Shown: positions 9,214 through 19,715, counted from the stretch's first letter. The stretch: DNA of 64,000 bases from Actinomycetota bacterium (GCA_020161815.1 JAIUOP010000012.1:26025-90024), one strand, 5' to 3'. The notes: generated by a model not told the origin, from the letters alone. Numbers and translations are program-made.

Positions 9214-9243
9214 ATACTAGCCGCGCCCCCCGCTGAGCACGAA
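9214..9243 (-). promoter_or_regulatory. infA promoter
   Basis: On the minus strand, TTCGTG (9243-9238) inside CGATTTCGTG, an 18-bp spacer, and -10 TAGTAT (9219-9214). The start would fall near 9207, giving a leader of about 97 nt before infA. The same -35 type and 18-bp spacing occur before tRNA-Trp and, as GATTTGGGG, before rpsJ, rpsL and rplJ. Confidence 0.65.
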
Positions 9244-9282
9244 ATCGGGGTGTATGCCGTCCGCTCACCTAGGCTCGCGGGC

Positions 9283-9852
9283 GTGGCTCGAGCCTCCCTC
9301 ACCGACCCGATCGCGACCCGCGCCCGCCGGATCCTGCTGCTCGGCGTGACCGGGAGCGGCAAGTCCACCCTCGCCCGCGCACTCGAGGCGCGCCACGGCA
9401 TACCGGCAATCGACGTCGACGCCCTCGCCTGGCAGCCCGGTTGGGTCAAGACGCCCGAGGAGGACCTGCGCGACGCAGCGGCGCGGATCGCCGTCACGGA
9501 CTCGTGGGTCATGGACTCGGCATGGAGTGCGATCCGCCCGGCCGTCCTCCCCCGCACCGAGCTCGTGGTCGCGCTCGACCTGCCGCGGTGGCTCAGCCTG
9601 GGCCGCCTGCTGCGCCGGACCCTCGTGCGAGCCCACACCAAGGAGCCGATCTGCGGGGAGAACGTCGAGAGCTGGCCGATGGTGCTTTCACGGGAGTCGA
9701 TCCTGCTGTGGCACTTCCGGTCCTTCGCCGACAAGCGGCGCCGGATGGCGGAGTGGGAGTCCGATCCTGCCGCTCCCCCAGTGCTGCGCCTGCGCACGGC
9801 CGCCGAGGTCGACCATTGGCTGCGGCTGGCTCGACCAAAGGATGAGTCGTGA
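9283..9852 (+). CDS. P-loop NTPase, adenylate-kinase/topology-modulation-like
   Basis: A 189-aa soluble nucleotide-binding protein. Walker A GVTGSGKST is near residue 22, followed by IDVDALAWQPGW and a basic lid-like stretch LGRLLRRTLVRAHTKE, then FRSFADKRRRMAEW. This pattern matches the small kinase-like proteins annotated as FlaR-like topology modulation proteins; the true substrate is unknown. I chose the GTG at 9283 because TAGGCT (9270-9275) stands seven bases upstream, as in leaderless messages. An upstream GTG at 9250 would place a GTATGCCG motif and the -10 inside the coding region. The next gene follows after 61 bp. Confidence 0.75.
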   Translation: MARASLTDPIATRARRILLLGVTGSGKSTLARALEARHGIPAIDVDALAWQPGWVKTPEEDLRDAAARIAVTDSWVMDSAWSAIRPAVLPRTELVVALDLPRWLSLGRLLRRTLVRAHTKEPICGENVESWPMVLSRESILLWHFRSFADKRRRMAEWESDPAAPPVLRLRTAAEVDHWLRLARPKDES

Positions 9853-9913
9853 GTGAGCGATCGTGGACCCAGGGCCGATTCGGTCGGGGCTGGTCGCCGA
9901 TGAGGATGGAGCC

Positions 9914-11533
9914 ATGACCACACGCATCGCCATCGTCGGCGACCTCGACCCCAGCAAGGCCAGCCACCGTGAGCTCGAGGCCGCGCGCCGGCTCCTCGGG
10001 CCGGATGTCGAGACCACCTGGGTGGCGACCGACTCCCCCGGAATGGCCGAGATCGCCGCCGGCACCACGGCATACGACGGCCTGTGGATCGCTCCCGGGA
10101 GTCCGTATGCCGATGACGCGGCGGTCGTGGCCGTCATCCGATTCGCCCGGGAGACCGGGCTGCCGCTGCTCGGCACCTGCGGCGGCATGCAGTATGCCGT
10201 TGTCGAGTTCGTGCGGAACGTGCTGCACCAGCCGGGCACCCACGCCGAGGTCGATGGGGTCGATGACGCCAATGCCGTTGCGCCACTGGCCTGCTCGCTC
10301 GTGGGTGAGCAACGGCTCGTCACTCCGGCCCCCGGATCCCGGTTCGCCGCCCTCCTCGCCGGCCAGCCGTTCACCGGCGTCCACTACCGCTCCTACGGCC
10401 CGTCGCCGGCGACCCTGGCCACCCTGCAGCACCACGGCTGGGTGGTCGAGGCCACCGCCCCGGATGCTCCGGCCGAGGTGCTGACCTGGACCCCGCACCC
10501 GTTCTTCGTCCTCACGCTCTTCCAGCCCCAGATCGGCGCCCTGGAGTGGGGCCGGGTGCATCCGCTGCTCCACGCGTTCGTCGACATGGCGCGGCGCACC
10601 GCACCGGTCCGCCGAGCCGCGCTGGAGCGGCAACGGATCGCGGCGCAGGAGGCCCTGCCCCGGCCCTATGTCCACCAGCTGCGTGGCCCTCACCACCGCT
10701 GGTGGCGGCCGATCGCGACGATCCTGCTCACGCTGCTCCTCTGGCTGGTCTTCGCCGGACTGCTGTCCACCGTCTTCGCCCTGACCGGGGGGATGCCGGA
10801 GGGCGAGACCTTCGAGCTCGGTGTCGGCACCAACTTGTGGATGAACCTCGTCCTCGCCTCGGGCATCCCCGCCGGGATGATCGCCACCCGCATCGGTGCC
10901 TGGCGACCGATGGGGCGGCTCTTCTCCGTCACCGGGCGGCTGCGCTGGCGCTGGCTGCTCGAGGCGATGGCGTGGATGACGCCCTTGTGGGTGGTCTACC
11001 TGTCGATCTCGTGGTTCGTCTTCGGCCAGGAGGTGCTGCCGCGCCCCGAGCAGTGGGTCGGCCTGCTCATCGTCAACGCCCTGACCACGCCCCTGCAGGC
11101 GGCCGGTGAAGAGGTGCTCTTCCGCGGGGTCCTCGTGCAGTCGATCGGCGCGTGGATCCGGTCACCCCGGGTGGCGCTCTGGGTGACGATGGCCCTGTCC
11201 TTCGTGCTCTTCGCCGCCGCCCACGGGTCGATGGACCCGTGGATCTGGATCGACATCGGCTCCCTGGCCATCGTCGGCTGCTGGCTGGCCTGGCGCACCG
11301 GCGGGCTCGAGGCGGGAATCGCCCTCCACGTGGTCAACAACCTCACCGTGACCTTCTCCGGCATCCTCCTCGGAGGGCTCGAGGAGTCCTATGTCGACAC
11401 CTCGACGACGGGTTCGCCGGTGTCGGCGGGCATCAGCATCACCGTCATGGCGATCGCGACGTGGATCCTGCTCTGGGCCGCCAAGCGGCGCGGCGTGGCC
11501 CCGCGTGGCCGCACCACCCCGCTCGAGGGCTGA
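9914..11533 (+). CDS. Glutamine-amidotransferase-like domain fused to CPBP intramembrane protease
   Basis: One uninterrupted frame of 539 aa joins two families. Residues 1-230 resemble the CTP-synthase-C-terminal-related amidotransferase family (TTRIAIVGDLDPSKASHRE; nucleophile elbow GTCGGMQ near residue 95). The usual F-H-P-E triad segment is F-Q-P-Q here, so the catalytic His and Glu are absent and glutaminase activity is doubtful. From about residue 260 follow several membrane helices with the CPBP/CAAX-protease motifs EEVLFRGV (EExxxR), FAAAHGS and ALHVVNN, which carry the metal-binding Glu and His residues. The ATG at 9914 has GAGGATGGAG just upstream. CPBP proteins process prenylated or leader peptides or act in immunity. 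The role of this fusion is unknown. It is convergent with the FAD dehydrogenase, 26 bp apart. Confidence 0.8.
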   Translation: MTTRIAIVGDLDPSKASHRELEAARRLLGPDVETTWVATDSPGMAEIAAGTTAYDGLWIAPGSPYADDAAVVAVIRFARETGLPLLGTCGGMQYAVVEFVRNVLHQPGTHAEVDGVDDANAVAPLACSLVGEQRLVTPAPGSRFAALLAGQPFTGVHYRSYGPSPATLATLQHHGWVVEATAPDAPAEVLTWTPHPFFVLTLFQPQIGALEWGRVHPLLHAFVDMARRTAPVRRAALERQRIAAQEALPRPYVHQLRGPHHRWWRPIATILLTLLLWLVFAGLLSTVFALTGGMPEGETFELGVGTNLWMNLVLASGIPAGMIATRIGAWRPMGRLFSVTGRLRWRWLLEAMAWMTPLWVVYLSISWFVFGQEVLPRPEQWVGLLIVNALTTPLQAAGEEVLFRGVLVQSIGAWIRSPRVALWVTMALSFVLFAAAHGSMDPWIWIDIGSLAIVGCWLAWRTGGLEAGIALHVVNNLTVTFSGILLGGLEESYVDTSTTGSPVSAGISITVMAIATWILLWAAKRRGVAPRGRTTPLEG

Positions 11534-11559
11534 GCCCGCGCGAGCAGTCCCGGCTCTCG

Positions 11560-12813
11560 TCAGCGGAGCGGGTCGAAGGGAGCCAGCTCCGCGGGAGCGA
11601 CACCGGTGACGATCTGCTGCGCGAGCAGCTTGCCGGTGATCGGGCCGAGGGTGATGCCCCACATCGAGTGCCCACCGGCAACGTGGACGCGCGGTGACCT
11701 GGTCGCACCGATGAGCGGCAGGCCGTCGACGGTGCAGGGGCGTGAGCCGACCCACTCGTGCTCGCGGTGGTCCAGGTCCACCCCCTTGAGGAGCGGCCGG
11801 GCGGCCTCGACGATGGCCTTGACGCGGCGGGGGTCGAGCGCCTCCTCCGGGCGCCGGAACTCCATCATTCCCGCCACGCGGAGCCGGTCACCGATCGGCG
11901 TGCAGGCCACGCGGGCGGCGGGCAGGTAGACCGGGCCGTTGGGCAGGTCCTCGACAGCGACGCTGAAGGAGTAGCCACGGCCGGCCTGCACCACCTGCTT
12001 GACCCCGAAGGTGCGGGCGTGCTCGCCGAGCCAGGCACCGGTCGCGAGGACGACGGAGTCGAAGGTGTCGGACCAGCCCGCAGTGCCACGCAGAGTGACC
12101 GATGACCCGCGGTCGTCGATGCCCATGATCTCGATGCCGGTGCGCAGGTGGCCGCCGCGCTCGACGAAGGAGTCGGCGAGCGCGGTCATGTAGGCGCCCG
12201 GGTCGATGAAGCGCTGGTCCTTGAGCAGGATCGCCGCCTTGATCTTGTCGCTGAGGACCGGCTCGATCGCGCGCGCCTCGTCGCCGGTGAGGGCCTCGAA
12301 GTCCATCGCCTGGCCGAACTTCTTGATGTGCTCGATCTCCTCGAAGAGCACCTTGCGCTGCTCGACCTGTGCATACCCGGCGATGAACGAGCGGGCCTCG
12401 CGGGTGGGCTCCTTGACGCCTCCGGCGGTGAGCTCGTCGAAGGCCGGCAGCGCCAGGCCGTTGAAGGGCACGAGGGAGGTCATGTTGCGCGCCCAGCCCT
12501 TGGTCGTGCTGTTGCGCGTGAATCCGGCGACGAACCGGGCGAGGTTGGGGTCGAGCTTGGGCGGGACGTAGACCGGCGACTTCGGCGAGAGGACCGCGCT
12601 GATGCCGGTCTTGAGCACCGACGGCTCGGGCAGCGGCGTGGTGATGCCCGGGGTGAGCCAGCCGGCATTGCCCCACGAGGAGCCGGCTGCCACGGCCACG
12701 CTCTCCAGGACGGTGACCTCGACGCCGTGCTCCTGGAGGAACCAGGCCGTCGACAGGCCGACCATGCCGGCACCGACGATGGCGACGTGGCGGGGGGCGG
12801 TGGGGTTGGACAC
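11560..12813 (-). CDS. FAD-dependent D-amino-acid dehydrogenase-like oxidoreductase
   Basis: DAO/DadA-type flavoprotein of 417 aa, predicted to oxidise a D-amino acid or related secondary amine. The N-terminal FAD-binding Rossmann motif VAIVGAGMVGLSTAWFL is followed by SWGNAGWLTPG (glycine-rich flavin contact), and the C-terminus has the DAO signature VGSRPCTVDGLPLIG and AGGHSMWGITLGP. I chose the GTG at 12813, reading MSNPTAPRHVAIVGAG, because GAGGTGAC precedes it; longer readings add a low-complexity segment. It is divergent from a PucR regulator (152-bp gap), which suggests induction by its substrate through that regulator (inference). Confidence 0.85.
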   Translation of the reverse strand: MSNPTAPRHVAIVGAGMVGLSTAWFLQEHGVEVTVLESVAVAAGSSWGNAGWLTPGITTPLPEPSVLKTGISAVLSPKSPVYVPPKLDPNLARFVAGFTRNSTTKGWARNMTSLVPFNGLALPAFDELTAGGVKEPTREARSFIAGYAQVEQRKVLFEEIEHIKKFGQAMDFEALTGDEARAIEPVLSDKIKAAILLKDQRFIDPGAYMTALADSFVERGGHLRTGIEIMGIDDRGSSVTLRGTAGWSDTFDSVVLATGAWLGEHARTFGVKQVVQAGRGYSFSVAVEDLPNGPVYLPAARVACTPIGDRLRVAGMMEFRRPEEALDPRRVKAIVEAARPLLKGVDLDHREHEWVGSRPCTVDGLPLIGATRSPRVHVAGGHSMWGITLGPITGKLLAQQIVTGVAPAELAPFDPLR

Positions 12814-12965
12814 GGCGTCACCTCGGGTCGGCGGGCGGGGGCGTCGGCCACGGGCGTATGCCGTGGGCTCGCCCCCCAGCATGGCGCGGCAGGTTCGCGC
12901 CCCGATTGTGCTCAAGCCCCAAGCAAGTGGTTCTAGGTTGTGCGCTCAGCCCTACACTCAGGACC

Positions 12966-14570
12966 ATGATCGCCGTGGTGGACCTGGTGCGGAGCCTCCC
13001 CGGCCTGGTCACGCTCGTCGTCCCCGCGGAGGGCGCTGCGATCGACGACGTCACCCTGGCCGAGGTCGACCGCGGCGGCGTCGGCGTCTCGGGCGACCTC
13101 ACCCTCGGGGTCGGCGTGGACGACCCGGGCTCGGCTCGGGCCCTCGTGGTCGAGGCCGCCGCGCGGCGCGTCCCCGCCGTGGCCCTGCGCACGACCGTCG
13201 CCGAGCTCCCGGAGGTGGCGGCAGCCGCCAGGTCCCATGGGCTCGCCCTCCTCGGTGTGGCCGAGCACGTGTCGTGGGCCCACCTGGTGTGGCTGCTCCG
13301 CGGACTCGTCGACCGTGCACTGGGTGTGGGTGGACCGGGCGGTGGCAGCCAGGCACCGGTGGGCGACGAGCTGTTCGCCATCGCCGATGCCGCGGCGGGA
13401 CTGGTCGGCGGACCCGTGACCATCGAGGACGTCCACTCGCGCGTCCTCGCCTACTCCTCCCGGCAGGAGGTCACCGACCCGGCCCGGGTGTCGACAATCG
13501 TGGGCCGACGGGTCCCCGACGACGTGCTCCGACACCAACGGGCGCGCGGCGTCTTCCGACGCCTGGCCGCCTCCCCGGAGCCCTTCCTCGTCACCGGCTC
13601 GCCCGACTCCCCCGTCGGCACGCGCTATGTCATCCCCGTCCACGCCGGCGGTGAGTGGCTGGGGTCGATCTGGGCGGTCGTGGGCGAGGAGCCGGCCGTG
13701 TCGGTCGTGGCCGAGCTCCGGCGCACGGCGTCCGTGGTCGCCCTGCACCTGCTGCAGCTCCGCAGCCAGGCCGACCTCACCCGCCGCCTGGCCATGGACC
13801 GGCTCCGGCAGGTGCTCACCGGCAGCGGCCCGAGTGGGGTCACCAGCTCCCACCTCGACCTCCCCCCGGGGCCCTGGCGGGTCGTGGCCCTCACCAGCAC
13901 CGACCCCACGGGTGAGCCCGAGGACGTCACCCGCCGACTCGACGTGTGGGAGGCGATCTTCCGCCGCCGCTCCTGGCCGCGGCCCCGGCTCATCGACGTC
14001 GCCGACGTCGCCTATGCCCTCGTGCGCGATGACGGTGAGGGGTCCCCGACCCGGAAGTCGACACCGGGGTCGTGGAGCTGGATGCGCCGCGTCCTGGACG
14101 CGGTGGCTGCCGACGGAGCCGCGCTCGCCGTCGGGGCGGGCGGCCGGGCCAGCACCCCGAGCGAGCTGCCTGCCTCGCTGACGCAGGCCCGCGAGGTCGC
14201 CGAGGCCCTGCGCTCGGGCGCGACCTCGGGACCGAGTCGCACCATCGAGGAGGCCTGGGTCGCGCTGACGCTGGCCCGCGCCACGACCCCGCTGCGTCAG
14301 CGGCTCGGCGTCACTCCGCTCGCCGTGGTTGCGCGTCACGACGACCTGGAGGGCACGACCCACCTGCGCACCCTCGCGGCGTGGCTGGACCACTACGGCG
14401 CCGCCGGGGCCGCCGCAGCCGAGCTCGCGATCCACCCCAACACCCTGCGGTACCGGATGACCCGCATCGCTGAGCTCCTCGATGCGGGCGGCGTGGACCT
14501 CTCCGACCCGAGGACCCGCCTGGCCCTGCGCCTCGAGCTGTTGGCGCTCAGCGTGCCTGGTCGCCCTTGA
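12966..14570 (+). CDS. PucR-family transcriptional regulator
   Basis: A 534-aa regulator of the purine-catabolism/PucR type. The N-terminal sensing region (about 1-130) resembles the PucR N-domain, a GGDEF-like/GAF-like middle follows, and the C-terminal PucR helix-turn-helix is clear: LRTLAAWLDHYGAAGAAAAEL and AIHPNTLRYRMTRIAELL near residues 470-515. It is divergent from the FAD dehydrogenase gene and is the likely controller of that gene. The ATG at 12966 is preceded by TACACT, a good -10 hexamer, about 15 bp upstream. Its 3' end overlaps meaB (opposite strand) by 23 bp. Confidence 0.85.
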   Translation: MIAVVDLVRSLPGLVTLVVPAEGAAIDDVTLAEVDRGGVGVSGDLTLGVGVDDPGSARALVVEAAARRVPAVALRTTVAELPEVAAAARSHGLALLGVAEHVSWAHLVWLLRGLVDRALGVGGPGGGSQAPVGDELFAIADAAAGLVGGPVTIEDVHSRVLAYSSRQEVTDPARVSTIVGRRVPDDVLRHQRARGVFRRLAASPEPFLVTGSPDSPVGTRYVIPVHAGGEWLGSIWAVVGEEPAVSVVAELRRTASVVALHLLQLRSQADLTRRLAMDRLRQVLTGSGPSGVTSSHLDLPPGPWRVVALTSTDPTGEPEDVTRRLDVWEAIFRRRSWPRPRLIDVADVAYALVRDDGEGSPTRKSTPGSWSWMRRVLDAVAADGAALAVGAGGRASTPSELPASLTQAREVAEALRSGATSGPSRTIEEAWVALTLARATTPLRQRLGVTPLAVVARHDDLEGTTHLRTLAAWLDHYGAAGAAAAELAIHPNTLRYRMTRIAELLDAGGVDLSDPRTRLALRLELLALSVPGRP

Positions 14571-15543
14571 AGGCTTCGAGGATCAGGGCGCTGCCGTCGA
14601 CGGCACTGAGCCGCCCCTCCCGGACGTCCCGGGCCAGCCGATCACGCTGTGCGACAACCGAACCCGAGTGACGTACGGCGTCGTGCAGGTGCGCGTCGAC
14701 CATGGCCCACATCCAGTCCTCCTGCTGCTGCGCCCGCCGCTCCTCGAGAGAACCGTTGTCCTGCAACCATTTCCGATGCTCCAAGACGGCGGCCCACACC
14801 TCGTCCAGGCCATCACCGGTCTGAGCCGAGCAGGTGAGCACGGGTGGACGCCGCACGTCCCCGGGCATCATCAGTCGCATGGCCCCGGCCAGCTCACGGG
14901 CTGCCACGCGAGCCGGCCCTGCGCCGTCACCGTCGGCCTTGTTGACCGCGATGACGTCGGCGAGCTCGAGGATGCCGCGCTTGATGCCCTGGAGCTGGTC
15001 ACCCGACCGCGCCAGGGTCAGCAGCAGGAAGGTGTCCACCATCTCCGAGACAGCGATCTCGTTCTGCCCCACGCCGACGGTCTCGACGATGACGACGCCG
15101 AAGCCGGCCGCCTCGAGCACGAGCATCGACTCGCGCGTCGCGCGCGCCACCCCGCCCAGGTGCCGCCCCGACGGGCTGGGCCGCACGAACGCGGAGTCAC
15201 TCGCCGTGAGGTCGGCCATGCGGGTGCGGTCACCGAGGATCGAGCCGCCGGTGCGCCGCGACGAAGGGTCGACAGCGACGACGGCGACCTTCTCACCGCG
15301 CTCGACCAGCCGCGTCCCCATCGCGTTGATGAAGGTCGACTTCCCCGCTCCCGGCACCCCGGTGATCCCGACGCGCACCGCGCGTCCGGTGTCTGCCGTG
15401 AGCCGGCCCAGCAGGTCGCTCGCCTGCTCACGGTGGTCGGCCCTCGAGGACTCCACGAGGGTGATCGCCCGCGCCACCGCCGCGCGCTCGCCGGCGCGGA
15501 CCGCGTCGGCGAGCGCAGCGACGTCAAGGGGCGCCCGCGGCAT
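14548..15543 (-). CDS. meaB: Methylmalonyl-CoA mutase-associated GTPase MeaB
   Basis: G3E GTPase chaperone of methylmalonyl-CoA mutase that gates cobalamin loading and rescues inactivated enzyme. The 331-aa protein has a P-loop GITGVPGAGKST at residues 59-70, SSRRTGGSILGDRTRM (switch region), ETVGVGQNE, and the base-recognition motif NKAD near 205. It lies 6 bp after mutB in the same direction, so mutA-mutB-meaB form one operon. The end overlaps the convergent pucR-type gene by 23 bp. Confidence 0.93.
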   Translation of the reverse strand: MPRAPLDVAALADAVRAGERAAVARAITLVESSRADHREQASDLLGRLTADTGRAVRVGITGVPGAGKSTFINAMGTRLVERGEKVAVVAVDPSSRRTGGSILGDRTRMADLTASDSAFVRPSPSGRHLGGVARATRESMLVLEAAGFGVVIVETVGVGQNEIAVSEMVDTFLLLTLARSGDQLQGIKRGILELADVIAVNKADGDGAGPARVAARELAGAMRLMMPGDVRRPPVLTCSAQTGDGLDEVWAAVLEHRKWLQDNGSLEERRAQQQEDWMWAMVDAHLHDAVRHSGSVVAQRDRLARDVREGRLSAVDGSALILEAFKGDQAR

Positions 15544-15549
15544 ACGGGC

Positions 15550-17709
15550 CTAGGCGTCCAGCCGCGAGCGGAGGTCGGTGACCAGCTCGATCGCGGCCTT
15601 GGAGATGACGGTGCCCGGCGGGTAGATCGCATCGGCGCCGTGCTCGCGCAGCTCGGCGAAGTCCTGGCTCGGGATGACGCCACCGACCACGATCATCAGG
15701 TCCTCCCGGCCCAGCTCGTCGAGCGCGGACCGCAGCGCCGGCACCAAGGTGAGGTGTCCGGCCGCGAGCGAGGAGACGCCGACGACGTGGACATCGGACT
15801 CGACGGCCTGCCGGGCGACCTCCTCGGGCGTCTGGAACAGCGGGCCCACGTCGACGTCGAAGCCGAGGTCGGCAAAGGCGGTCGCGATGACCTTCTGGCC
15901 GCGGTCGTGCCCGTCCTGACCCATCTTGGCCACGAGGATGCGCGGGCGACGACCCTCGGCCTCCTCGAACTCTTCGACGAGCCGCTGGGCCTGCTGGACG
16001 GTGGCATCGTGGCCGGCCTCGGCGCTGTACACGCCCCCGATGGTACGGATCTGCGCGGTGTAGCGGCCGAAGACCTCCTCCATCGCCGAGGAGATCTCGC
16101 CAACCGTGGCCTTGGCGCGCGCGGCGTCGATGGCCAGGGCGAGCAGGTTGGTCGACAGGTCACGTCCGCCCCCGCCGCGGCAGGCCTCGGTGATGCGCGC
16201 GAGCGCGGCGTCGACCTCGGCCTGGTCGCGCTCGGCGCGCAGGCGCTCGAGCTTGGCGATCTGCTGGGCGCGCACTGCGGCGTTGTCGACCTTGAGGACG
16301 TCGATCTCCTCGTCCCCATCGACGGGGTACAGGTTGACCCCGATCACCGGCTGCTGCCCGGAGTCGATGCGGGCCTGGGTGCGGGCGGCCGCCTCCTCGA
16401 TCCGCATCTTCGGGATCCCGGCGTCGATGGCCTTGGCCATGCCGCCGGCGGCCTCGACCTCCTCGATGTGCTGCCACGCCCGCTGCGCCAGGTCGTGGGT
16501 CAGGCGCTCGACATAGGCCGAGCCGGCCCACGGGTCGATGGTGCGGCAGGTGCCCGACTCCTGCTGGATGAGCAGCTGGGTGTTGCGGGCGATCCGCGCC
16601 GAGAAGTCGGTCGGCAGCGCGATCGCCTCGTCGAGGGCATTGGTGTGCAGGCTCTGCGTGTGACCCTGGGTGGAGGCCATCGCCTCGATGCCGGTGCGGA
16701 CGACGTTGTTGAAGACGTCCTGCGCCGTCAGGCTCCAGCCACTCGTCTGGGAGTGGGTCCGCAGCGACAGGGACTTGTCCTTGGTCGCGCCCTGCTCCTT
16801 GACCAGCCGCGCCCAGAGCAGGCGGGCCGCCCGCATCTTGGCGACCTCCATGAAGAAGTTCATCCCGATGGCCCAGAAGAAGGACAGGCGCGGCGCGAAG
16901 ACGTCGACGTCCAGGCCCACCGCCTTGCCCGCACGGATGTACTCGACGCCGTCGGCGAGGGTGTAAGCCAGCTCGAGGTCCTGCGTCGCCCCGGCCTCCT
17001 GCATGTGGTAGCCCGAGATGGAGATGGAGTTGAACCGCGGCATCTTCTCCGAGGTGAACGCGAAGATGTCGGAGATGATCCGCATGCTCGGCTCGGGCGG
17101 ATAGATGTAGGTGTTGCGGACCATGAACTCCTTGAGGATGTCGTTCTGGATGGTCCCGGTCAGCTGCTCGGGCGCGACGCCCTGCTCCTCGGCGGCGACG
17201 ACATAGAGCGCGAGGATCGGGATGACGGCGCCGTTCATCGTCATCGACACGCTCATCTGGTCCAGCGGGATGCCGTCGAAGAGGGTCCGCATGTCGTAGA
17301 TCGAGTCGATGGCCACGCCCGCCATGCCCACGTCACCGGTCACCCGCGGGTGGTCGGAGTCGTAGCCACGGTGGGTCGCGAGGTCGAAGGCGATCGACAG
17401 GCCCTTCTGCCCGGCCGCGAGATTGCGTCGGTAGAAGGCGTTGGACTCCTCGGCGGTGGAGAAGCCGGCATACTGACGGATCGTCCACGGCTGGTTGACG
17501 TACATCGTCGGGTAGGGCCCGCGCAGGAACGGAGGCGCGCCCGGGATGGTGTCGAGGAAGTCCAGCCCCTCGAGGTCGGCCTCGGTGTAGATCGGCTTGA
17601 CCTCGATCTGCTCCGGGGTCAGCCAGGCCTCACCGGCGGGTGCCTCGGCGCCCGTGGGCCGCCCGTCGCCGAGCTCGACGGTGCTGAAGTCCGGGATCTG
17701 CGTCGTCAT
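15550..17709 (-). CDS. mutB: Methylmalonyl-CoA mutase large subunit
   Basis: Adenosylcobalamin-dependent isomerase of succinyl-CoA and (R)-methylmalonyl-CoA; catalytic subunit, 719 aa. The TIM-barrel part has [20 protein letters not shown] and YHMQEAGA. The C-terminal B12 domain has DGHDRG (His601, base-off ligand), [10 protein letters not shown] and VVGGVIP. It lies 2 bp after mutA. The pathway supports propionate, odd-chain fatty acid or branched amino acid use. No methylmalonyl-CoA epimerase gene is visible in this window. Confidence 0.96.
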   Translation of the reverse strand: MTTQIPDFSTVELGDGRPTGAEAPAGEAWLTPEQIEVKPIYTEADLEGLDFLDTIPGAPPFLRGPYPTMYVNQPWTIRQYAGFSTAEESNAFYRRNLAAGQKGLSIAFDLATHRGYDSDHPRVTGDVGMAGVAIDSIYDMRTLFDGIPLDQMSVSMTMNGAVIPILALYVVAAEEQGVAPEQLTGTIQNDILKEFMVRNTYIYPPEPSMRIISDIFAFTSEKMPRFNSISISGYHMQEAGATQDLELAYTLADGVEYIRAGKAVGLDVDVFAPRLSFFWAIGMNFFMEVAKMRAARLLWARLVKEQGATKDKSLSLRTHSQTSGWSLTAQDVFNNVVRTGIEAMASTQGHTQSLHTNALDEAIALPTDFSARIARNTQLLIQQESGTCRTIDPWAGSAYVERLTHDLAQRAWQHIEEVEAAGGMAKAIDAGIPKMRIEEAAARTQARIDSGQQPVIGVNLYPVDGDEEIDVLKVDNAAVRAQQIAKLERLRAERDQAEVDAALARITEACRGGGGRDLSTNLLALAIDAARAKATVGEISSAMEEVFGRYTAQIRTIGGVYSAEAGHDATVQQAQRLVEEFEEAEGRRPRILVAKMGQDGHDRGQKVIATAFADLGFDVDVGPLFQTPEEVARQAVESDVHVVGVSSLAAGHLTLVPALRSALDELGREDLMIVVGGVIPSQDFAELREHGADAIYPPGTVISKAAIELVTDLRSRLDA

Positions 17710-17711
17710 GA

Positions 17712-19556
17712 TCAGGCGTCCTTTCCGGCCGGAGCGCCGAGTCTGGTGAGCAGGTCGTCGAGCAGCGCGACGACGTCGACGCCGTCGTAGGCCTCGGCAT
17801 CGACCTGGTCGGCGTCCTCGCCGAGCTCGCGGGCCCGTCCGGCGATGACGAGGGTCTCGATCCCGGCCTCGCGCAGGGCGCCGATGGTGTCGGTGGCGTG
17901 CGCGGCATACCCCTTGGGTGAGGAGGCGAGGGCCACGACGGAGGTATGCCGTGCGGCAGCGGCCGCGGCAACCTCACCGGGAGTGCCCTCGACCGTCTCG
18001 GTGGCGATGCCGCCGGCGGCGAGGAGGTTGGCGACGAAGGTCTCGCGGGCGCCGAAGTCGCGGCGTGAGCCGAGGGCGGCGATGACGACAGTCGGCTTGG
18101 TCGCTGCGGCGGCGGCGCGGTCGCGGAGTGCCTCGAAGGCCTCGGCGTCGCGGTGCGGCGCCAGCCCTACCGTCGGCAGGGAGGCGCGGGTGGTGCGCGC
18201 GAGGGGGGTCTCACCGGCGAGGGGGAACATGCTCACGCCGGTGATCGGGAGGGCCCGGGTGGCGCGGCCCCGGGCATCCTCGGCGCGGGCGGCCTCCAGG
18301 CGCGCCGCGATCCGACCGGCAGCGAGGGCCTGAGCCATCCCACCGGCGCGCTCGACCTCCTGCAGGACCCGCCAGGCCCGGGTGGCGACGTCGTCGGTGA
18401 GGGCCTCGACATACCACGAGCCACCGGCCGGGTCGGTGACGCGGGCGATGTTCGACTCGTCGGCGAGCACGACCTGGGTGTTGCGGGCGAGGCGCCGGGA
18501 GAACTTCTCCGGGAGGCCGGCGACCGTGTCATAGGGCAGGACGGTGATCGCGTCCGCTCCCCCGACGCTGGCCGCGAAGGTCGCGATCGTGCTGCGCAGG
18601 ACGTTGACCCACGGGTCGTCACGGGTGAACATGCGCAGGCTGGTCACCGCGTGGATGCGGGCGCCGCGATCGGCCTCGGGGACCTCGATCACCTCGCCGA
18701 CGCGGGCCCACAGGCGGCGCAGGGCGCGCAGGGCCGCGATGGTGAGGAACTGGTCGGCGCTGGCGCTGACGCGGAACTCGACGTGCGCGAACGCCTGGCC
18801 GGGGGTGAGCCCGCCGGCCACGAGGGCCCGGACGTAGGCGAGACCGGTGGCGACGGCATACCCGACCTCGTCGATCGCCGTGGCGCCGGCATCGCGGAAG
18901 ACGCGCGAGTCGACGGTGAGGGCGCGAACGCGCGCGGCGTCAAGGTCGCGGGCGGCGTCGGCGAGGTGGTTCAGGCGTGGGCTCGTGCCGAGCCGGGCGG
19001 CGGCGCCGATCGGGTCCAGGCCCAGGTTGCCGGTCGCGTCCGGGTGGGTGGCGAGGACGGCAGCGAGCGCGGCTGCCGCCTCGGGCTGGGCGTCGACCGA
19101 GGACACGACCACGGGCGCGAGGTCGAGCTGGACGTCGGTGAGGACCTCGGCGAGGTCGGCGGCGGCGATGCCATCGGTGCCGACGTGGACCCAGACGCTG
19201 GTGACGCCGTGCTCGAGGTCGTCGAGGACGGCGGCGCGGGTGCGGGCGGCATCGGGGTCGTCGTGGAGCTGGCGGACGTCCCAGGCCGAGCCCGGCTCAC
19301 GCAGGGCGCGGCCGCGGGTGAAGGGCATCGCGCCGGGCAGGCCGAGCGGGGTCGCGGTGGCCGGGCGGAGGTAGAGCGGGTCGACGGTCAGACCGCCGGC
19401 GAGGTGGCTGCGCATCGAGTCCTCGGCCTGCTCGGGGCTGAGCCTGGCGTCCTCCGAGCGGGTCTTGTTGACCACGCCTGCCGCGAGCGCGCGCCAGTCC
19501 TGGAGGTCGTGCGCCGGGAAGTCGCCGGCCAATGTCATCGTCGCGTCATTGCTCAT
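17712..19556 (-). CDS. mutA: Methylmalonyl-CoA mutase small subunit
   Basis: Non-catalytic partner of MutB, 614 aa. It shares the barrel fold ([39 protein letters not shown]) but its C-terminal Rossmann-like domain lacks the D-x-H-x-x-G cobalamin motif, as expected for the small subunit. It is the first gene of mutA-mutB-meaB. A TAGGGT hexamer on the minus strand at 19600-19595 could be the -10. I see no cobalamin riboswitch in the upstream gap. Confidence 0.93.
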   Translation of the reverse strand: MSNDATMTLAGDFPAHDLQDWRALAAGVVNKTRSEDARLSPEQAEDSMRSHLAGGLTVDPLYLRPATATPLGLPGAMPFTRGRALREPGSAWDVRQLHDDPDAARTRAAVLDDLEHGVTSVWVHVGTDGIAAADLAEVLTDVQLDLAPVVVSSVDAQPEAAAALAAVLATHPDATGNLGLDPIGAAARLGTSPRLNHLADAARDLDAARVRALTVDSRVFRDAGATAIDEVGYAVATGLAYVRALVAGGLTPGQAFAHVEFRVSASADQFLTIAALRALRRLWARVGEVIEVPEADRGARIHAVTSLRMFTRDDPWVNVLRSTIATFAASVGGADAITVLPYDTVAGLPEKFSRRLARNTQVVLADESNIARVTDPAGGSWYVEALTDDVATRAWRVLQEVERAGGMAQALAAGRIAARLEAARAEDARGRATRALPITGVSMFPLAGETPLARTTRASLPTVGLAPHRDAEAFEALRDRAAAAATKPTVVIAALGSRRDFGARETFVANLLAAGGIATETVEGTPGEVAAAAAARHTSVVALASSPKGYAAHATDTIGALREAGIETLVIAGRARELGEDADQVDAEAYDGVDVVALLDDLLTRLGAPAGKDA

Positions 19557-19715
19557 CGATGCTCCTGCACACGAAAGGACGTGGGTCTGCTCCGACCCTA
19601 TCGACCCGGTCGAGGCCGGTGACCCCTCGTTCCGGGCTCAGGAGCGCGACCTTCGCCACAGCGTGGTGCTGGTGCGCCGAGCGGTCGCGCCCTCCCGCTG
19701 TTCCTCCCCCTCCCA

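Noticed and set aside
9250..9282. Longer start for the P-loop gene
   Set aside because: It would add residues encoded by a GTATGCCG copy and place the likely -10 inside the gene; there is no ribosome binding site.
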